Shown: in pieces, positions 43,701 through 52,345 of the stretch
How the letters are laid out: the number at the start of each line of letters is the position of its first letter
Position numbering within the stretch: position 1 is the stretch's first letter
Assembly: GCA_947492525.1 (NCBI GenBank)
Contig: CANLNQ010000006.1
Coordinates: forward strand, 62,001 to 126,000
Direction: 5' to 3'
DNA from: an uncultured Granulosicoccus sp.
GTDB lineage: Bacteria > Pseudomonadota > Gammaproteobacteria > Granulosicoccales > Granulosicoccaceae
Length of the DNA: 64,000 nt
Made by a program: the position numbers and the translations under genes
The notes under the pieces: generated by a model
Database searches by the model: none
What the model was told of the DNA's origin: nothing
The model's input: the letters and a program-made list of their open reading frames with translations, nothing else

Positions 43701-46700
43701 ACACTTGCACACTGCACGTGGATTTTGGCAGGCTGGGCTTGCGTACCGATGAAGACAGACCGCTGAAGATCCGTTACAAGGATGTCGGCATCACATTCGA
43801 CAATACGCGTGATGCCTGGGAGAAGCTGGGACTGGCCTATGACACTCGGTCGCTGGAGATCGAGGACCCGGGTGTCTGGCAGATCGACGGCGTCCTCGGT
43901 CAGCTGTTGCGCGTTGTCGAAGTGGAAATGGGTAACGGCAGTCTCTGGATCGAGGCGCGGCTGGCCATCGGTCTTAATCTGGGCATCATCAACGTTACCG
44001 AGGCCATTGTGCGGATGACCTTCAACGAGGATCCGCTGCCGGTATTCGAATTGCGAGGATTTGTGCTCACGGCCAGTATTCCCGGTGTGCTGGAGGGCGA
44101 AGGTCGTCTTCGTATCGAGGACAGCGGTGTCATTCGTGCCGGTGTGGAAGCCATGATCCTGCCGGTGGGGCTGGGCTGTACTGCAGGGCTGGCCTTCGGC
44201 AAACCCTTTGGCGATCCTCCGGGCAGCCTGCCCGATATCTTTCTCGAACTGTTTCTCGGCGTGCAGTTCAGCACACCCGTTCCGCTGGGGCAGTCCGGTG
44301 CCGCGCTCTACGGGTTCAAGGGCCTGTTTGTCATGAATGGCGAACGGGACATTGCAGACGACCCGCCCGATCGTGTACAGGCCGAGCTTGACTGGTGGAA
44401 CCAGAGCCCGGGTGAGAAGTACCGACCCGAACTGGGTCAATACGCTCTGGGTGTGGGGATCGTGCTTGGCACCATGCCGGATGCCTCATTCTGTTTCTCT
44501 GCCTCGGGTATGCTGGTAGTGGCTTTCCCTGATCCGGAAGTCATACTGGGAGTGGACGTCGAGATCATTTCGGTGCCGGATACGCAGGCCAGTGATGGGC
44601 GAAAGCAGAGCAGTACCATCACGGGTCTGATCGTGATCGATGACGAAGCAGTGACGGTTGCCGTGTCAGCAACCTATGACATTCCAGCCTTGCTTAGTCT
44701 GAAGGTGCCTTTCGGGGCCTATTTCCCGTATTCACTGCAAGGCACTTATGTGCGAATCGGTTCGGACGGCTTTGCCGGGCGTGTCGGAGAAGCGGTGACC
44801 TTGACCTTGTTGCCCGGCACATTGGATGCGAAGGCCTGGGCATACCTGATGATCGAGCAGGATGGTCTACCCAGTCTGGGTGGCGACCCGCGATTCAGCT
44901 TCGACGGCTTTTCCGTGGGAATGGGGGCCGGCTGGAGTCTCGAATGGTCGGCAGGTCCCATCGAACTACGCGCCTCGGCCAAGGTGCTGGTCGGCTTCGG
45001 AACTCGACCACTGTTGATCAAGGGCGGCGTTTTCGTAGACGGTGAGCTTGATCTGGTGGTGGTCTCGATCAGCGCTCGTGGGGAAATCATATTGACCTAT
45101 CTGGACGGGGATGTGTTTCTGGACGGCGAATTCTGCGGCTCGGTGGACCTGTTCTTCTTCTCGCTCGAAGGCTGTGTCGACTTCAAGTTCGGCGCAACCC
45201 TGCTCCCGGATGAACCCCCTGAACCCGCCGCCCCCATCGTCTCCATCGATCTGACCGACCGCCAGGATCGCATCATGGGCGCGGCAACGACAGCCAGCAC
45301 GATTGCCGCGTTACCCATATTCGACCTCGTGACCGATGCCGAGGGCAATACGCGCAACGACGGTGTCCCGCCTGGCGAAAATAATACAGTCTGGGGCGAT
45401 ACCGCGCCCGTACTCAATTTTCGCCAGCACGCACTCATGGGCATGTCCGCCGGTGATCGCATAGCGCCGTGTCCCTCGGGCGGCTCATCGCTCTGGTCCG
45501 GGTCGAATCGCCTCAAGTATGCCTACCGGATCGATCAGATCGTCCTGAAAAAGCGCGGTGGTGCCGATGTGGGTGATCCGTCATTGGCCATCCAGACCGT
45601 GTGGATGTCCTCTCCGGTCAAGCTGCCCGATAGCTCAGGTGTCAACAACGCGGCAAGCTCGGAGCATGAAGGTCCGCGACTGAAGCTGCTCGATTGGGAT
45701 CCATGGACATGGGTAGAGAATACGGAAAGTGGCGGTGCGGGTACGCGTGGGGATCCGGTGGATGAGATCGATGATCTGTGTGATCCCTTGCCGCAACCGC
45801 GTCGAGCCTGTGTGTATGGCCGGGCCGCACGTGGCGTGAGTCTCTATCAGGTTCGATTCAGAGCCGAGAAACCGGCCTTGCCGCCTTATCCGAGCAAGTT
45901 CTTTATCAGTGCGGAGCCGGCACTCACTGTGGGTGACAGACGTTTTGCCGGAGCCGGTTTGCAAACCCTGCTTGCCTCGAGAGGCGTCGTGGTCCATCCG
46001 GGTGTCGTTGTGGACTTGCCCATGAACCTATCCTTGCGAGGGGAGGTCGTCAAACGCGGTTATCGCTTGCCGTACGGACGTCAGACTACGGCTCAAGGTC
46101 TGCGGGATACCTCATTACCCTGGGAGGGGCGTTTCGATCGACAGGTAGTGCAGCCTGAACTGGTGTTCCTGATCTGCGAATTCGCAGGGCAGGCCGGAGA
46201 TACACGTATCGAGTGCTTTGATTTCGATGGCGTCCGGCCCGATGGGAAACACCTGAATCTCGTGCTGGAACCACTGACCATTCGAGCATTGGATCAACAG
46301 CGGCCCTTCGCAGCGGTTGATCGTGTGGATTCGCTCGATACACCGGTTAGCCTGGGTAGTGATGGTCGCGCGGATATCAGTTTTCCGAGTACGGGGATCG
46401 AGATCTTTCTGCGACAAGCCTGTGTGCAAGTCGAGCTGTTTTTCTGGAAGCCCTCGAGTAGTCCCATCGAGATAAGCGCTGTGGATACGACGGGTGCCGT
46501 TGCCGATACGGCAAGCATCACCGTGTCACCCAATGGCCCCATCAGCGCCCGATTGACGGGGGCTGCGGGCATCGTCCGCTTGCGTATCAAAGGGGGCAGT
46601 GGTGAATCCCTGCTATTCCGCATTTGCTGTACCGTAACTGACGATCCCGAGCTTCCTTCGCGCTGTGAAACCTTCAAGGGGGTGAAGCTGCGCACCGACG

Positions 46701-49087
46701 AGTTCCAGAGTCTGACCCATAACGGTATTCGGCTGGAGGTGCTGAACCCCCGAACGCGAATGCGCATGACCGACCGCGTTGATCAAACAGGGTCCGTGCC
46801 CAGGGTCGGGAACGATCGATCACCCGAATTCCTGTTTCCATCCACCGGCATGAGTATCAGTCTGCCGAAAGGGTGCCGGAAAATAGAGTTGTGGGTGATG
46901 CTGGGTGCTTCCGAGGTGGTTGCCAGTGGTGTTGATGGGCAGGGCAAGGAGGTCGCGCGGGTTCGATCTTCATCGAAGCAGGGCGTGCCACTGAAGTTGA
47001 CGCTTGCGTCGTCTGGCGATGCCATTGTTCAGATCAGCTTGCTGGGTGGTTCCGGTGAGGGGATGTTCTTTCGACTGTGCTGCCTTGATCGCGCGGCTCA
47101 GGAGCGTTGTATCGACTTCAAGGGGCTGAAGTTGGCAGATGCTGTGTCCAGCTTTTCGCACGGCAAGATCGCTTTCAGTGATCTCGGTGAACAGAACGGC
47201 TTGCGTCTGGTGGATCTGGTGGATGTCACCCGCGCAGAGCCATCGGCGGGTAGCGATGGGGTCCCGGAGTTACTTGTACCTCGCGGCGGGCTGGGTATCA
47301 AACTCCCCGAAGCTGCCGACACGGTGCTGATTCGCGCGATGACGTTTGGTGGGCTGATCAAGGCGGAGGCACGCAATGCCAGAGGCGCACGGGTCGATGG
47401 CGCAGTGAGCAGCAACAAGAAAGGCGTGGAGCATGAACTGCGCCTGAGCGGGCCAGAAATAGTGCAAGTCGAGCTTTTCAGCGAGGCGGAAGACTCGGTG
47501 ATTCATGAGATCTGCATGAGCGTTGGCGAGTCCGAGGGAGATGGTTCATCGCCTGACGATCTGGATGGTTTGCCAATCGTGTTCGGCAGACCGGGCAGGG
47601 ATGAGCGAGGGGATCGCTGGCCCGGACGTATTCTGAGCTCACACAAACTGTCCGATGGACGGCATTGCCATGTGGTGGCTTACGCGGCGCAGGAGCAGGG
47701 GCGCCCCTATGATGCCTTTGATCTGGTCTCGCCCAATGGTTGGGAGGTGAGCTTTCTGTCAGCCTGTGCAGTGGATCGGGTGGCCGTGGAAAACCGACAG
47801 GACGATCAGCGCCTGCGAGACGAGCGCATCAGCGTATTGACCAGCGTATTACAGGCCGAGGTCACCGAACGGCGTGACATCATTCTGGAGGCGGACACAG
47901 TCTACGATATCGAGATTGGCTGGTCCTGGCAGGCATGGGAGGGCAACGACGATGGTTCGTACAGTCCGCCGGCAGTATCGGCAACGGATGACTGGCAACC
48001 TGCGCAAGAGCTGCAGGTCTTCAGTTTTGCCACGGCGGGTGACACCCTGGGTATCGGTCAGATGCAGGATGGTGTGAATGAACATGTCTTTGATGCGCGT
48101 GACATGGCACGCTACATCAACCTCGTGGAACCCGTGGATGGGCGGGCCATTCACTTCACCGGTGATCCGTTGTGGGTGCATTTCAGCGAGGGGCATGTGT
48201 CACAGCTTGCCGAGCTGTATGGGTATGAACTGGCCATCGAGGTGCGTAGAACAGACCCACCCCCACAAGTCACGCGGGCGCTGTTGATCGACAAGATGGC
48301 CCCGCTGCCGGTCATCACCAGCTGGCACGCAGGTCCAACGGATTTCGACAGTCGTGGTGCGACACGAATCAACAAGGCCTTGCTGGAAGCTCCCTGCCTG
48401 CCGGATGGATCAGCGACTGGTGGTGCATCGATGGCGGCGACTGTCGAGCTGGAACCTCTGGCCATGTACGATCTGAACCTGGTGGCCAGGGATAAGGATA
48501 GCGATCTGTCGATACTGATTTCCGGCACTCGGTTCACCACCTCACGTTACGAAGGGCCGCAACAGATGCTTGCCGATCTGGGTTATGACGCAGCGGGCGA
48601 GGCGCCTTTTCCGGCCCGCGAAATACTGGTGACAGGTCCGCCACGGGATCTTTCCGGCGCGTTTGAGGAGTCGGATACGGCACTGGGTGAACTACTGGCG
48701 CAGTTCGATGCGGATACCCTGCCATTGCCGACGGACCGCCCGAACAGTCATGTCGTCTGGCGGTTTGATGGTGCGGACTGGGTCATCGATGGCGTGCTGG
48801 TGGATTCACTTGAACCGATGAAACGTGAAGGGGCAGTGGTCACCGCAAGCGGCTCGGAGATCGTGACTCGTCTGTTGCTGGCCCAGGGGGCCATCGGCAC
48901 AGAAAGCCTGGAGGTCTATCGGGCCAATACGCAGTGGACGCGTGTATTCCTGACCCCGGCCAGTCCAATCAAACCTGTGGGCGAGACGCGGCTTGAACTC
49001 ACATTCTCGACACCCGATGGAGAACTCAGTGGTAGTCGAGTGCTGGGCAGTTTGCCGCGAATGCTGGCGCTGGAGGGTCTGGTCTGA
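40763..49087 (+). CDS. Giant protein (2774 aa) of unknown function with OmpA-like motif and tandem repeats
   Basis: First gene of a three-gene operon. The ATG at 40763 is preferred to 40703 because GGGAGG lies five bases upstream. No signal peptide or membrane helix is visible. In order: residues 1-590 match nothing I know; 595-665 carry an OmpA-C-like segment (FIVIGRCDDIGSDAYNEGLA, then QRRASKGVELL) with the N-x-x-L-x-x-R-RA pattern but GRCDD in place of GHTD; 950-1490 are a long beta-rich stretch of alternating hydrophobic strands; 1490-1800 contain a Cys/Pro-rich part; 1818 to about 2260 are three repeats; the rest is beta-rich with scattered YDxxxGWSWQ-type strands. Stop and next start overlap (TGATG). 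A scaffold or surface structure is inferred. No enzyme motif is seen. Confidence 0.85.
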   Translation: MARTAGIPLVDLFGLTDQINAALPPVFQGFTDRFVATRHRTTRSAGAIHHHGVLQSVLDSASVDIEELDIGIGTLQIPLIHSGLPFQLAIARAPITGNLEPAPASWQLDIRLADFILTLDALEPAIYRPESSTAPRHLVRDPGRDRVKIIGSATVRFSRTGSADIVTSFIDESDPLDPSAASGGVLSLTCSPPHFFFGKSQLGMTINQLAYDFSDDYSPPGVIERGQGAAWEGLSVKEATLYAPRNLPLVGDVSGSVKNALFGRPAGIQGDFELQFGRSALSPDTFRFRQDGEEAVTAQGQGLSRKVAIVADQDDRVTVQAAFTASSPPDGGVLEDWSARWHWPDGSMDDDVDVSSGAVMHGEELRVTPLEHIDGVDNPIEHPEIIFRFEAAGEGAVVRTRINGNTLDNVVHIGGTVAQINALTLEAVSTAPGTSSFEWELSAGNVRHKGAVFTPDVTGLSGEQLIKLNEKPEDGDPKRVSHLMVRIVEEGELLVGTEGGVFTEADSVTAQPLSDVEATYDLSDFHASGATRSKAEQAELDDTTAANVVVPADGLAQVVIPLGAAPAQVEHDRHISVLMAFDDNVVLGWGKDDDERSLAPVSANGGNNEATIRPQVQDWAARYPGAQFIVIGRCDDIGSDAYNEGLAQRRASKGVELLTGVDPTATAVEASRVYLRGEQSSWSNPAGASGDGNTLEEDSEISLDEAEKSEAVGNATLENGRLIEVREDRSGWPADHDVDHAVEKTRVQYRRVDIYAVGGTPGDDSVRAEKEPARDPTYRRSLVPANGRVLVPTHAPDPRFDYRVRLLLGWDKPTADGFDKAVPNLGELDIVWTPAETPLPDLDRPGGGTTPVDMSSETWIVELRFIHDEITDFTRVSLGLRSEGDVDGLGSVQNSLFTSTMALAPMLLSGINPEDDAVGAGARITALVALAGLSQADLGSGKKLISDESKTALIAVRGEVDMRSSADPGAACQLKVLVEYTCTLHVDFGRLGLRTDEDRPLKIRYKDVGITFDNTRDAWEKLGLAYDTRSLEIEDPGVWQIDGVLGQLLRVVEVEMGNGSLWIEARLAIGLNLGIINVTEAIVRMTFNEDPLPVFELRGFVLTASIPGVLEGEGRLRIEDSGVIRAGVEAMILPVGLGCTAGLAFGKPFGDPPGSLPDIFLELFLGVQFSTPVPLGQSGAALYGFKGLFVMNGERDIADDPPDRVQAELDWWNQSPGEKYRPELGQYALGVGIVLGTMPDASFCFSASGMLVVAFPDPEVILGVDVEIISVPDTQASDGRKQSSTITGLIVIDDEAVTVAVSATYDIPALLSLKVPFGAYFPYSLQGTYVRIGSDGFAGRVGEAVTLTLLPGTLDAKAWAYLMIEQDGLPSLGGDPRFSFDGFSVGMGAGWSLEWSAGPIELRASAKVLVGFGTRPLLIKGGVFVDGELDLVVVSISARGEIILTYLDGDVFLDGEFCGSVDLFFFSLEGCVDFKFGATLLPDEPPEPAAPIVSIDLTDRQDRIMGAATTASTIAALPIFDLVTDAEGNTRNDGVPPGENNTVWGDTAPVLNFRQHALMGMSAGDRIAPCPSGGSSLWSGSNRLKYAYRIDQIVLKKRGGADVGDPSLAIQTVWMSSPVKLPDSSGVNNAASSEHEGPRLKLLDWDPWTWVENTESGGAGTRGDPVDEIDDLCDPLPQPRRACVYGRAARGVSLYQVRFRAEKPALPPYPSKFFISAEPALTVGDRRFAGAGLQTLLASRGVVVHPGVVVDLPMNLSLRGEVVKRGYRLPYGRQTTAQGLRDTSLPWEGRFDRQVVQPELVFLICEFAGQAGDTRIECFDFDGVRPDGKHLNLVLEPLTIRALDQQRPFAAVDRVDSLDTPVSLGSDGRADISFPSTGIEIFLRQACVQVELFFWKPSSSPIEISAVDTTGAVADTASITVSPNGPISARLTGAAGIVRLRIKGGSGESLLFRICCTVTDDPELPSRCETFKGVKLRTDEFQSLTHNGIRLEVLNPRTRMRMTDRVDQTGSVPRVGNDRSPEFLFPSTGMSISLPKGCRKIELWVMLGASEVVASGVDGQGKEVARVRSSSKQGVPLKLTLASSGDAIVQISLLGGSGEGMFFRLCCLDRAAQERCIDFKGLKLADAVSSFSHGKIAFSDLGEQNGLRLVDLVDVTRAEPSAGSDGVPELLVPRGGLGIKLPEAADTVLIRAMTFGGLIKAEARNARGARVDGAVSSNKKGVEHELRLSGPEIVQVELFSEAEDSVIHEICMSVGESEGDGSSPDDLDGLPIVFGRPGRDERGDRWPGRILSSHKLSDGRHCHVVAYAAQEQGRPYDAFDLVSPNGWEVSFLSACAVDRVAVENRQDDQRLRDERISVLTSVLQAEVTERRDIILEADTVYDIEIGWSWQAWEGNDDGSYSPPAVSATDDWQPAQELQVFSFATAGDTLGIGQMQDGVNEHVFDARDMARYINLVEPVDGRAIHFTGDPLWVHFSEGHVSQLAELYGYELAIEVRRTDPPPQVTRALLIDKMAPLPVITSWHAGPTDFDSRGATRINKALLEAPCLPDGSATGGASMAATVELEPLAMYDLNLVARDKDSDLSILISGTRFTTSRYEGPQQMLADLGYDAAGEAPFPAREILVTGPPRDLSGAFEESDTALGELLAQFDADTLPLPTDRPNSHVVWRFDGADWVIDGVLVDSLEPMKREGAVVTASGSEIVTRLLLAQGAIGTESLEVYRANTQWTRVFLTPASPIKPVGETRLELTFSTPDGELSGSRVLGSLPRMLALEGLV
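46214..47530 (+). repeat. Three tandem ~150-residue protein repeats inside the giant gene
   Basis: Coding repeats beginning at Cys1818 (CFDFDGV), Cys1968 (CETFKGV) and Cys2116 (CIDFKGL). Each runs 148-150 residues, passes through an RMTDRVD/RLVDLVD-type segment, a LFPSTGM/SFPSTGI-type strand and a GGSGE turn, and ends in a LFRICC/FFRLCC/IHEICM motif. They are diverged at DNA level, so the duplication is old. Confidence 0.75.
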
Positions 49088-52000
49088 TGCAGCATCATGT
49101 CAATCCACTGTTGATGAATGCCCATGCATTGCCGACGGACATTCGCGAAGCCCACGCACAGGCAGGAAATCATCTGCGTGTCTCAACGCATCCGATGCTG
49201 GGGCTCCCGGTTACCCCGTTTGTCGTGTATCGCGCCGTGACAGACAGCCGCAAGCGTCTGGTCAAACGTCATTCGGCAATCTACATCGATGAAGCCACGA
49301 GACAGCCGCTGCAACCGCCGTTCAATATACAGGCCGGGCACTCGGTCAGCGTGTATCTGGTTCTGGCGCCGAACGAACAGTGTCTGTGGGCCAATCTGAT
49401 TGCAGATCCGGCAAAGGATGAATCGCGCGACGATGGACGACCAGTGATCATCCGACCAGCGCCCTTGCGAGACGGTTTGCTGAAAGGCTTGTATGTGGAG
49501 GCGTTCATGGCCTCGACTACCGGGCGTGGTACCGCGACTATCGGGCGACGCAGCGCCATGCCCTTTGCTTTCTCGGCGCCGAATATCGTTCAGCTCCGCG
49601 TGCATGGTGCAGGCACGGTGTTCGGTATTGAATGGATAGAGGCACACGATACGCAAGTGCTGGAGTATGAGCCCTATACAGTGATGTGCCTGCCGCACAA
49701 GGGAGGCGCTCGCTACCTGCCTATTCAGGCGCCGATTGCACTGGCGGCCGCTCATACCGCTGAGCAAGCGCCGAAGCGGCTGCCATTGCAGGAGGCGCCG
49801 GGTATCCCAGCTCCGGATGCGGCGCCGCTTGCGAGCATTGCACAGGAACTGAAGCGGGTCGCTTCGCTGTCGGGTGGGCTGGACGAGGACCTCGATGCAC
49901 TGATCGATGACACCAGCCAGTCGCAGTTCGAACAGACAGTGACCGAACAGGTGACCGACGCCAATGGGAACGTCGTGCTAGATGCTGACGGCAATCCGGC
50001 CGGATTCAGCACGACCCGCCGGCTTCAGCGTGTTTTCAGCGCGTTGGCAGATCCCGGAACGGCAACCGGCTTCGGTTACAAATTGCGTGACGACAGATAT
50101 GTCGAGGTCGAGGACCGAATCGTGCTCTATCGTGTCTACGGATTTTTCGAGGATGTCGCTGTCAATGTCGCCGACATGAGTCCCATGCGTGAGTTGTTCG
50201 ATGCCGCGCTTGGGCGGGTGAGGCCGGCTGATCGCAACCTGCACGGCTCGGATGTTTTCAAGCGCTATTCCACCTTGATCAACAGGCTCTCCATCGGCAA
50301 ACCCGAAGGGACCCTGCCGGATCTGATCAACGGCAAGCCGCGCGCTTTCGTCATGCTGCAGACACATGCGATAGCCGATCGACTGGCGCCACTGGATCAG
50401 GTTGACCCGGTGAGGATTACAGGAACCTTGCACAAGTCCTGGTTGGCCGGACCACCAAGCGATGCCAGGCGGGAAGTGGAAATACAACTCGCAGGCGTAC
50501 GAGTAACGGGCCTGCTGGCGGCCGCTCGTCGTGCGCCGGCAGGTAGCGGTGCTGTCGAGGGCCTGAACAGGCAGAACAGCAAGGGTCATCACCTGCCCAT
50601 CGTATTGTCCAGCAACATTGATGATGAAACCGGGGAACCTGTTGGCGAGCCGGGTACCGGCTTCGTGGCCGATCGTCAGGCAGCGGCCTCCGCCATCGAT
50701 TACGCGGTTGCGCAGCAGGACCGTTTCGGGCGCTGGTCCGAGTGGGCGCTGACCACGGCAGCGGCAGGCATTCGGCCGAAACCGCCACGCCCGATTCTGC
50801 AGGCCTATTATCGTCAGCCGGATGTGGCCGATGCCGCGAGTAGTGGTGGCAGAATAACCGTGTTCGTCGCGGTTCCCGATGCCGATGATCTGGCACCGGG
50901 TAGTCTGCCTCTGAATCATGTTCGTGTGTTCATCAACGATCCGCTGGCGGCAACCACGCAGCATGATCTGCCCGAAACGGACAAGGTCCCTGTTCCCGGG
51001 CAGACGGGTTCGTTCCGGGTGGAACTGCGCATAAAGGGGCCGCTGTTGTCCTTGATGGAGCAACGCAGGCTCACCATCAATGCCAGATGGTTTGATACCG
51101 ACAACAGGGTTTCGGTTTTCTCGGAGGATATCCGTTTGAATCTGGTGGATCCGCGTCCACCGTTGCAACCGGCAGTGCCGCCGTTTCTTCTGTATTCGGC
51201 TCGTCCGGACGTTACCGGCCTTGCCTGGATCGAGCATCGCTGGCAAGCGCAGACTGGCGTGAATCACGCGATCTACTACTGTGATGAAAACCGCTTGCGT
51301 GTTCATCTGAAAAACCAGGCAGAGAATGCACTACTGGCACAGATTGATGCCGCAGAGGACGCCGCGATCCGGGCCGGTGTCTATCGCGACAACGCCCGGC
51401 TGTTTCCTGATTTCCTGTTCGAACGTCTCGATGATGTGATGACGCAGTTCTCCGGCAATGAGGTGGGGTTCCGGCATGCCGTCTCAGGCTCACTGCGCGT
51501 GCTGAGTGTCTACAAGATTGCCGCGGAATCCGAATCGGGTGGCAAACCGAATCTGGGTGAGTTGCCGATCATCCTCTATGGTGTTCCCAACAGTGATCCG
51601 CCACAGCAGCCGACTCTGACAGCCAGAGCAGTGGCTGCAGGGCCAGGTGAACCCGACTTCGTGGTTGACCTCAGTATCTCGGTACTGGCTGGAATTGCTC
51701 CGGCCAGCAACTGGCGGTTGCGCAGGACTCGAACCGATACGCAGCAGCTTGCCAATATGGCGATTGTGGCCACGGGCAGCATGGGCACGGCAGATAGCGA
51801 ATCGGGCCGGCAGAGTGCAAGCTACCGCGATACCGGCCCTGTGGTCATCGCGCCGAATGCTGCGCTGACCCCCTGGACGCGATACACCTATCGCGCAGAG
51901 GTTCAGGGCGCGCCGGAGAGTGGTTCATCCCCGCCGGTGGCTGGGCGCTGGAGCGCCGCGTCCGAACCTGTCACGGTCGTGGTCATTCCCGACTCTGCGC

Positions 52001-52323
52001 CTGATACACCGGCATTGCTCGATCTCTCCGGAACAGCTGTGGCAGGGGGCATGCGCAATGTTTCGCTGACATTGACACATCAGCAGCGACTCTCCGGTGG
52101 TATCAGCGGCTTCTATTCGGTTCGGGTGGAAAGACGCATGCCGGAAGGCGTGATGGAAACGCTCGGGACGCATGACATCCTCGCACCGGATGAGCCACTC
52201 AGATTTCCCGGTGATCGCGATATCGCCGGAGGAGAGATCGTGCCCCTGGGCACATTGTATGTCGTGACCCTCAGCGATCCTCTGGGCCGCAGCGCTGCGC
52301 CGCTGAGTGTGACATTGAGCTGA
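49087..52323 (+). CDS. Large protein (1078 aa) of unknown function, second gene of the giant operon
   Basis: Its ATG shares one base with the stop of the giant gene (TGATG), and GGAGGG precedes it, so translation is coupled. No signal peptide or membrane helix. The N-terminal third is beta-rich (VVYRAVTDSRKRLVKRHSAI, IVQLRVHGAGTVFGIEWIEA). A helical, Ala/Pro-rich stretch follows around residues 215-290, with a repeat-like NGNVVLDADGNPAG loop. The last 300 residues contain fibronectin-III-like strands (WRLRRTRTD, YTYRAEVQGAPESG, PVAGRWSAASEPVTVVV). No catalytic motif is recognised. It most likely binds the neighbouring giant protein. Fibronectin-III-like ends suggest protein or glycan contacts. 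Confidence 0.82.
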   Translation: MQHHVNPLLMNAHALPTDIREAHAQAGNHLRVSTHPMLGLPVTPFVVYRAVTDSRKRLVKRHSAIYIDEATRQPLQPPFNIQAGHSVSVYLVLAPNEQCLWANLIADPAKDESRDDGRPVIIRPAPLRDGLLKGLYVEAFMASTTGRGTATIGRRSAMPFAFSAPNIVQLRVHGAGTVFGIEWIEAHDTQVLEYEPYTVMCLPHKGGARYLPIQAPIALAAAHTAEQAPKRLPLQEAPGIPAPDAAPLASIAQELKRVASLSGGLDEDLDALIDDTSQSQFEQTVTEQVTDANGNVVLDADGNPAGFSTTRRLQRVFSALADPGTATGFGYKLRDDRYVEVEDRIVLYRVYGFFEDVAVNVADMSPMRELFDAALGRVRPADRNLHGSDVFKRYSTLINRLSIGKPEGTLPDLINGKPRAFVMLQTHAIADRLAPLDQVDPVRITGTLHKSWLAGPPSDARREVEIQLAGVRVTGLLAAARRAPAGSGAVEGLNRQNSKGHHLPIVLSSNIDDETGEPVGEPGTGFVADRQAAASAIDYAVAQQDRFGRWSEWALTTAAAGIRPKPPRPILQAYYRQPDVADAASSGGRITVFVAVPDADDLAPGSLPLNHVRVFINDPLAATTQHDLPETDKVPVPGQTGSFRVELRIKGPLLSLMEQRRLTINARWFDTDNRVSVFSEDIRLNLVDPRPPLQPAVPPFLLYSARPDVTGLAWIEHRWQAQTGVNHAIYYCDENRLRVHLKNQAENALLAQIDAAEDAAIRAGVYRDNARLFPDFLFERLDDVMTQFSGNEVGFRHAVSGSLRVLSVYKIAAESESGGKPNLGELPIILYGVPNSDPPQQPTLTARAVAAGPGEPDFVVDLSISVLAGIAPASNWRLRRTRTDTQQLANMAIVATGSMGTADSESGRQSASYRDTGPVVIAPNAALTPWTRYTYRAEVQGAPESGSSPPVAGRWSAASEPVTVVVIPDSAPDTPALLDLSGTAVAGGMRNVSLTLTHQQRLSGGISGFYSVRVERRMPEGVMETLGTHDILAPDEPLRFPGDRDIAGGEIVPLGTLYVVTLSDPLGRSAAPLSVTLS

Positions 52324-52345
52324 TGCCGTTAAAGGAGATGCAATC

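Noticed and set aside
49978-51306. Minus-strand open frame of 442 codons opposite the second giant-operon gene
   Set aside because: Composition is typical of antisense frames and there is no start signal. The sense gene is supported by translation coupling.
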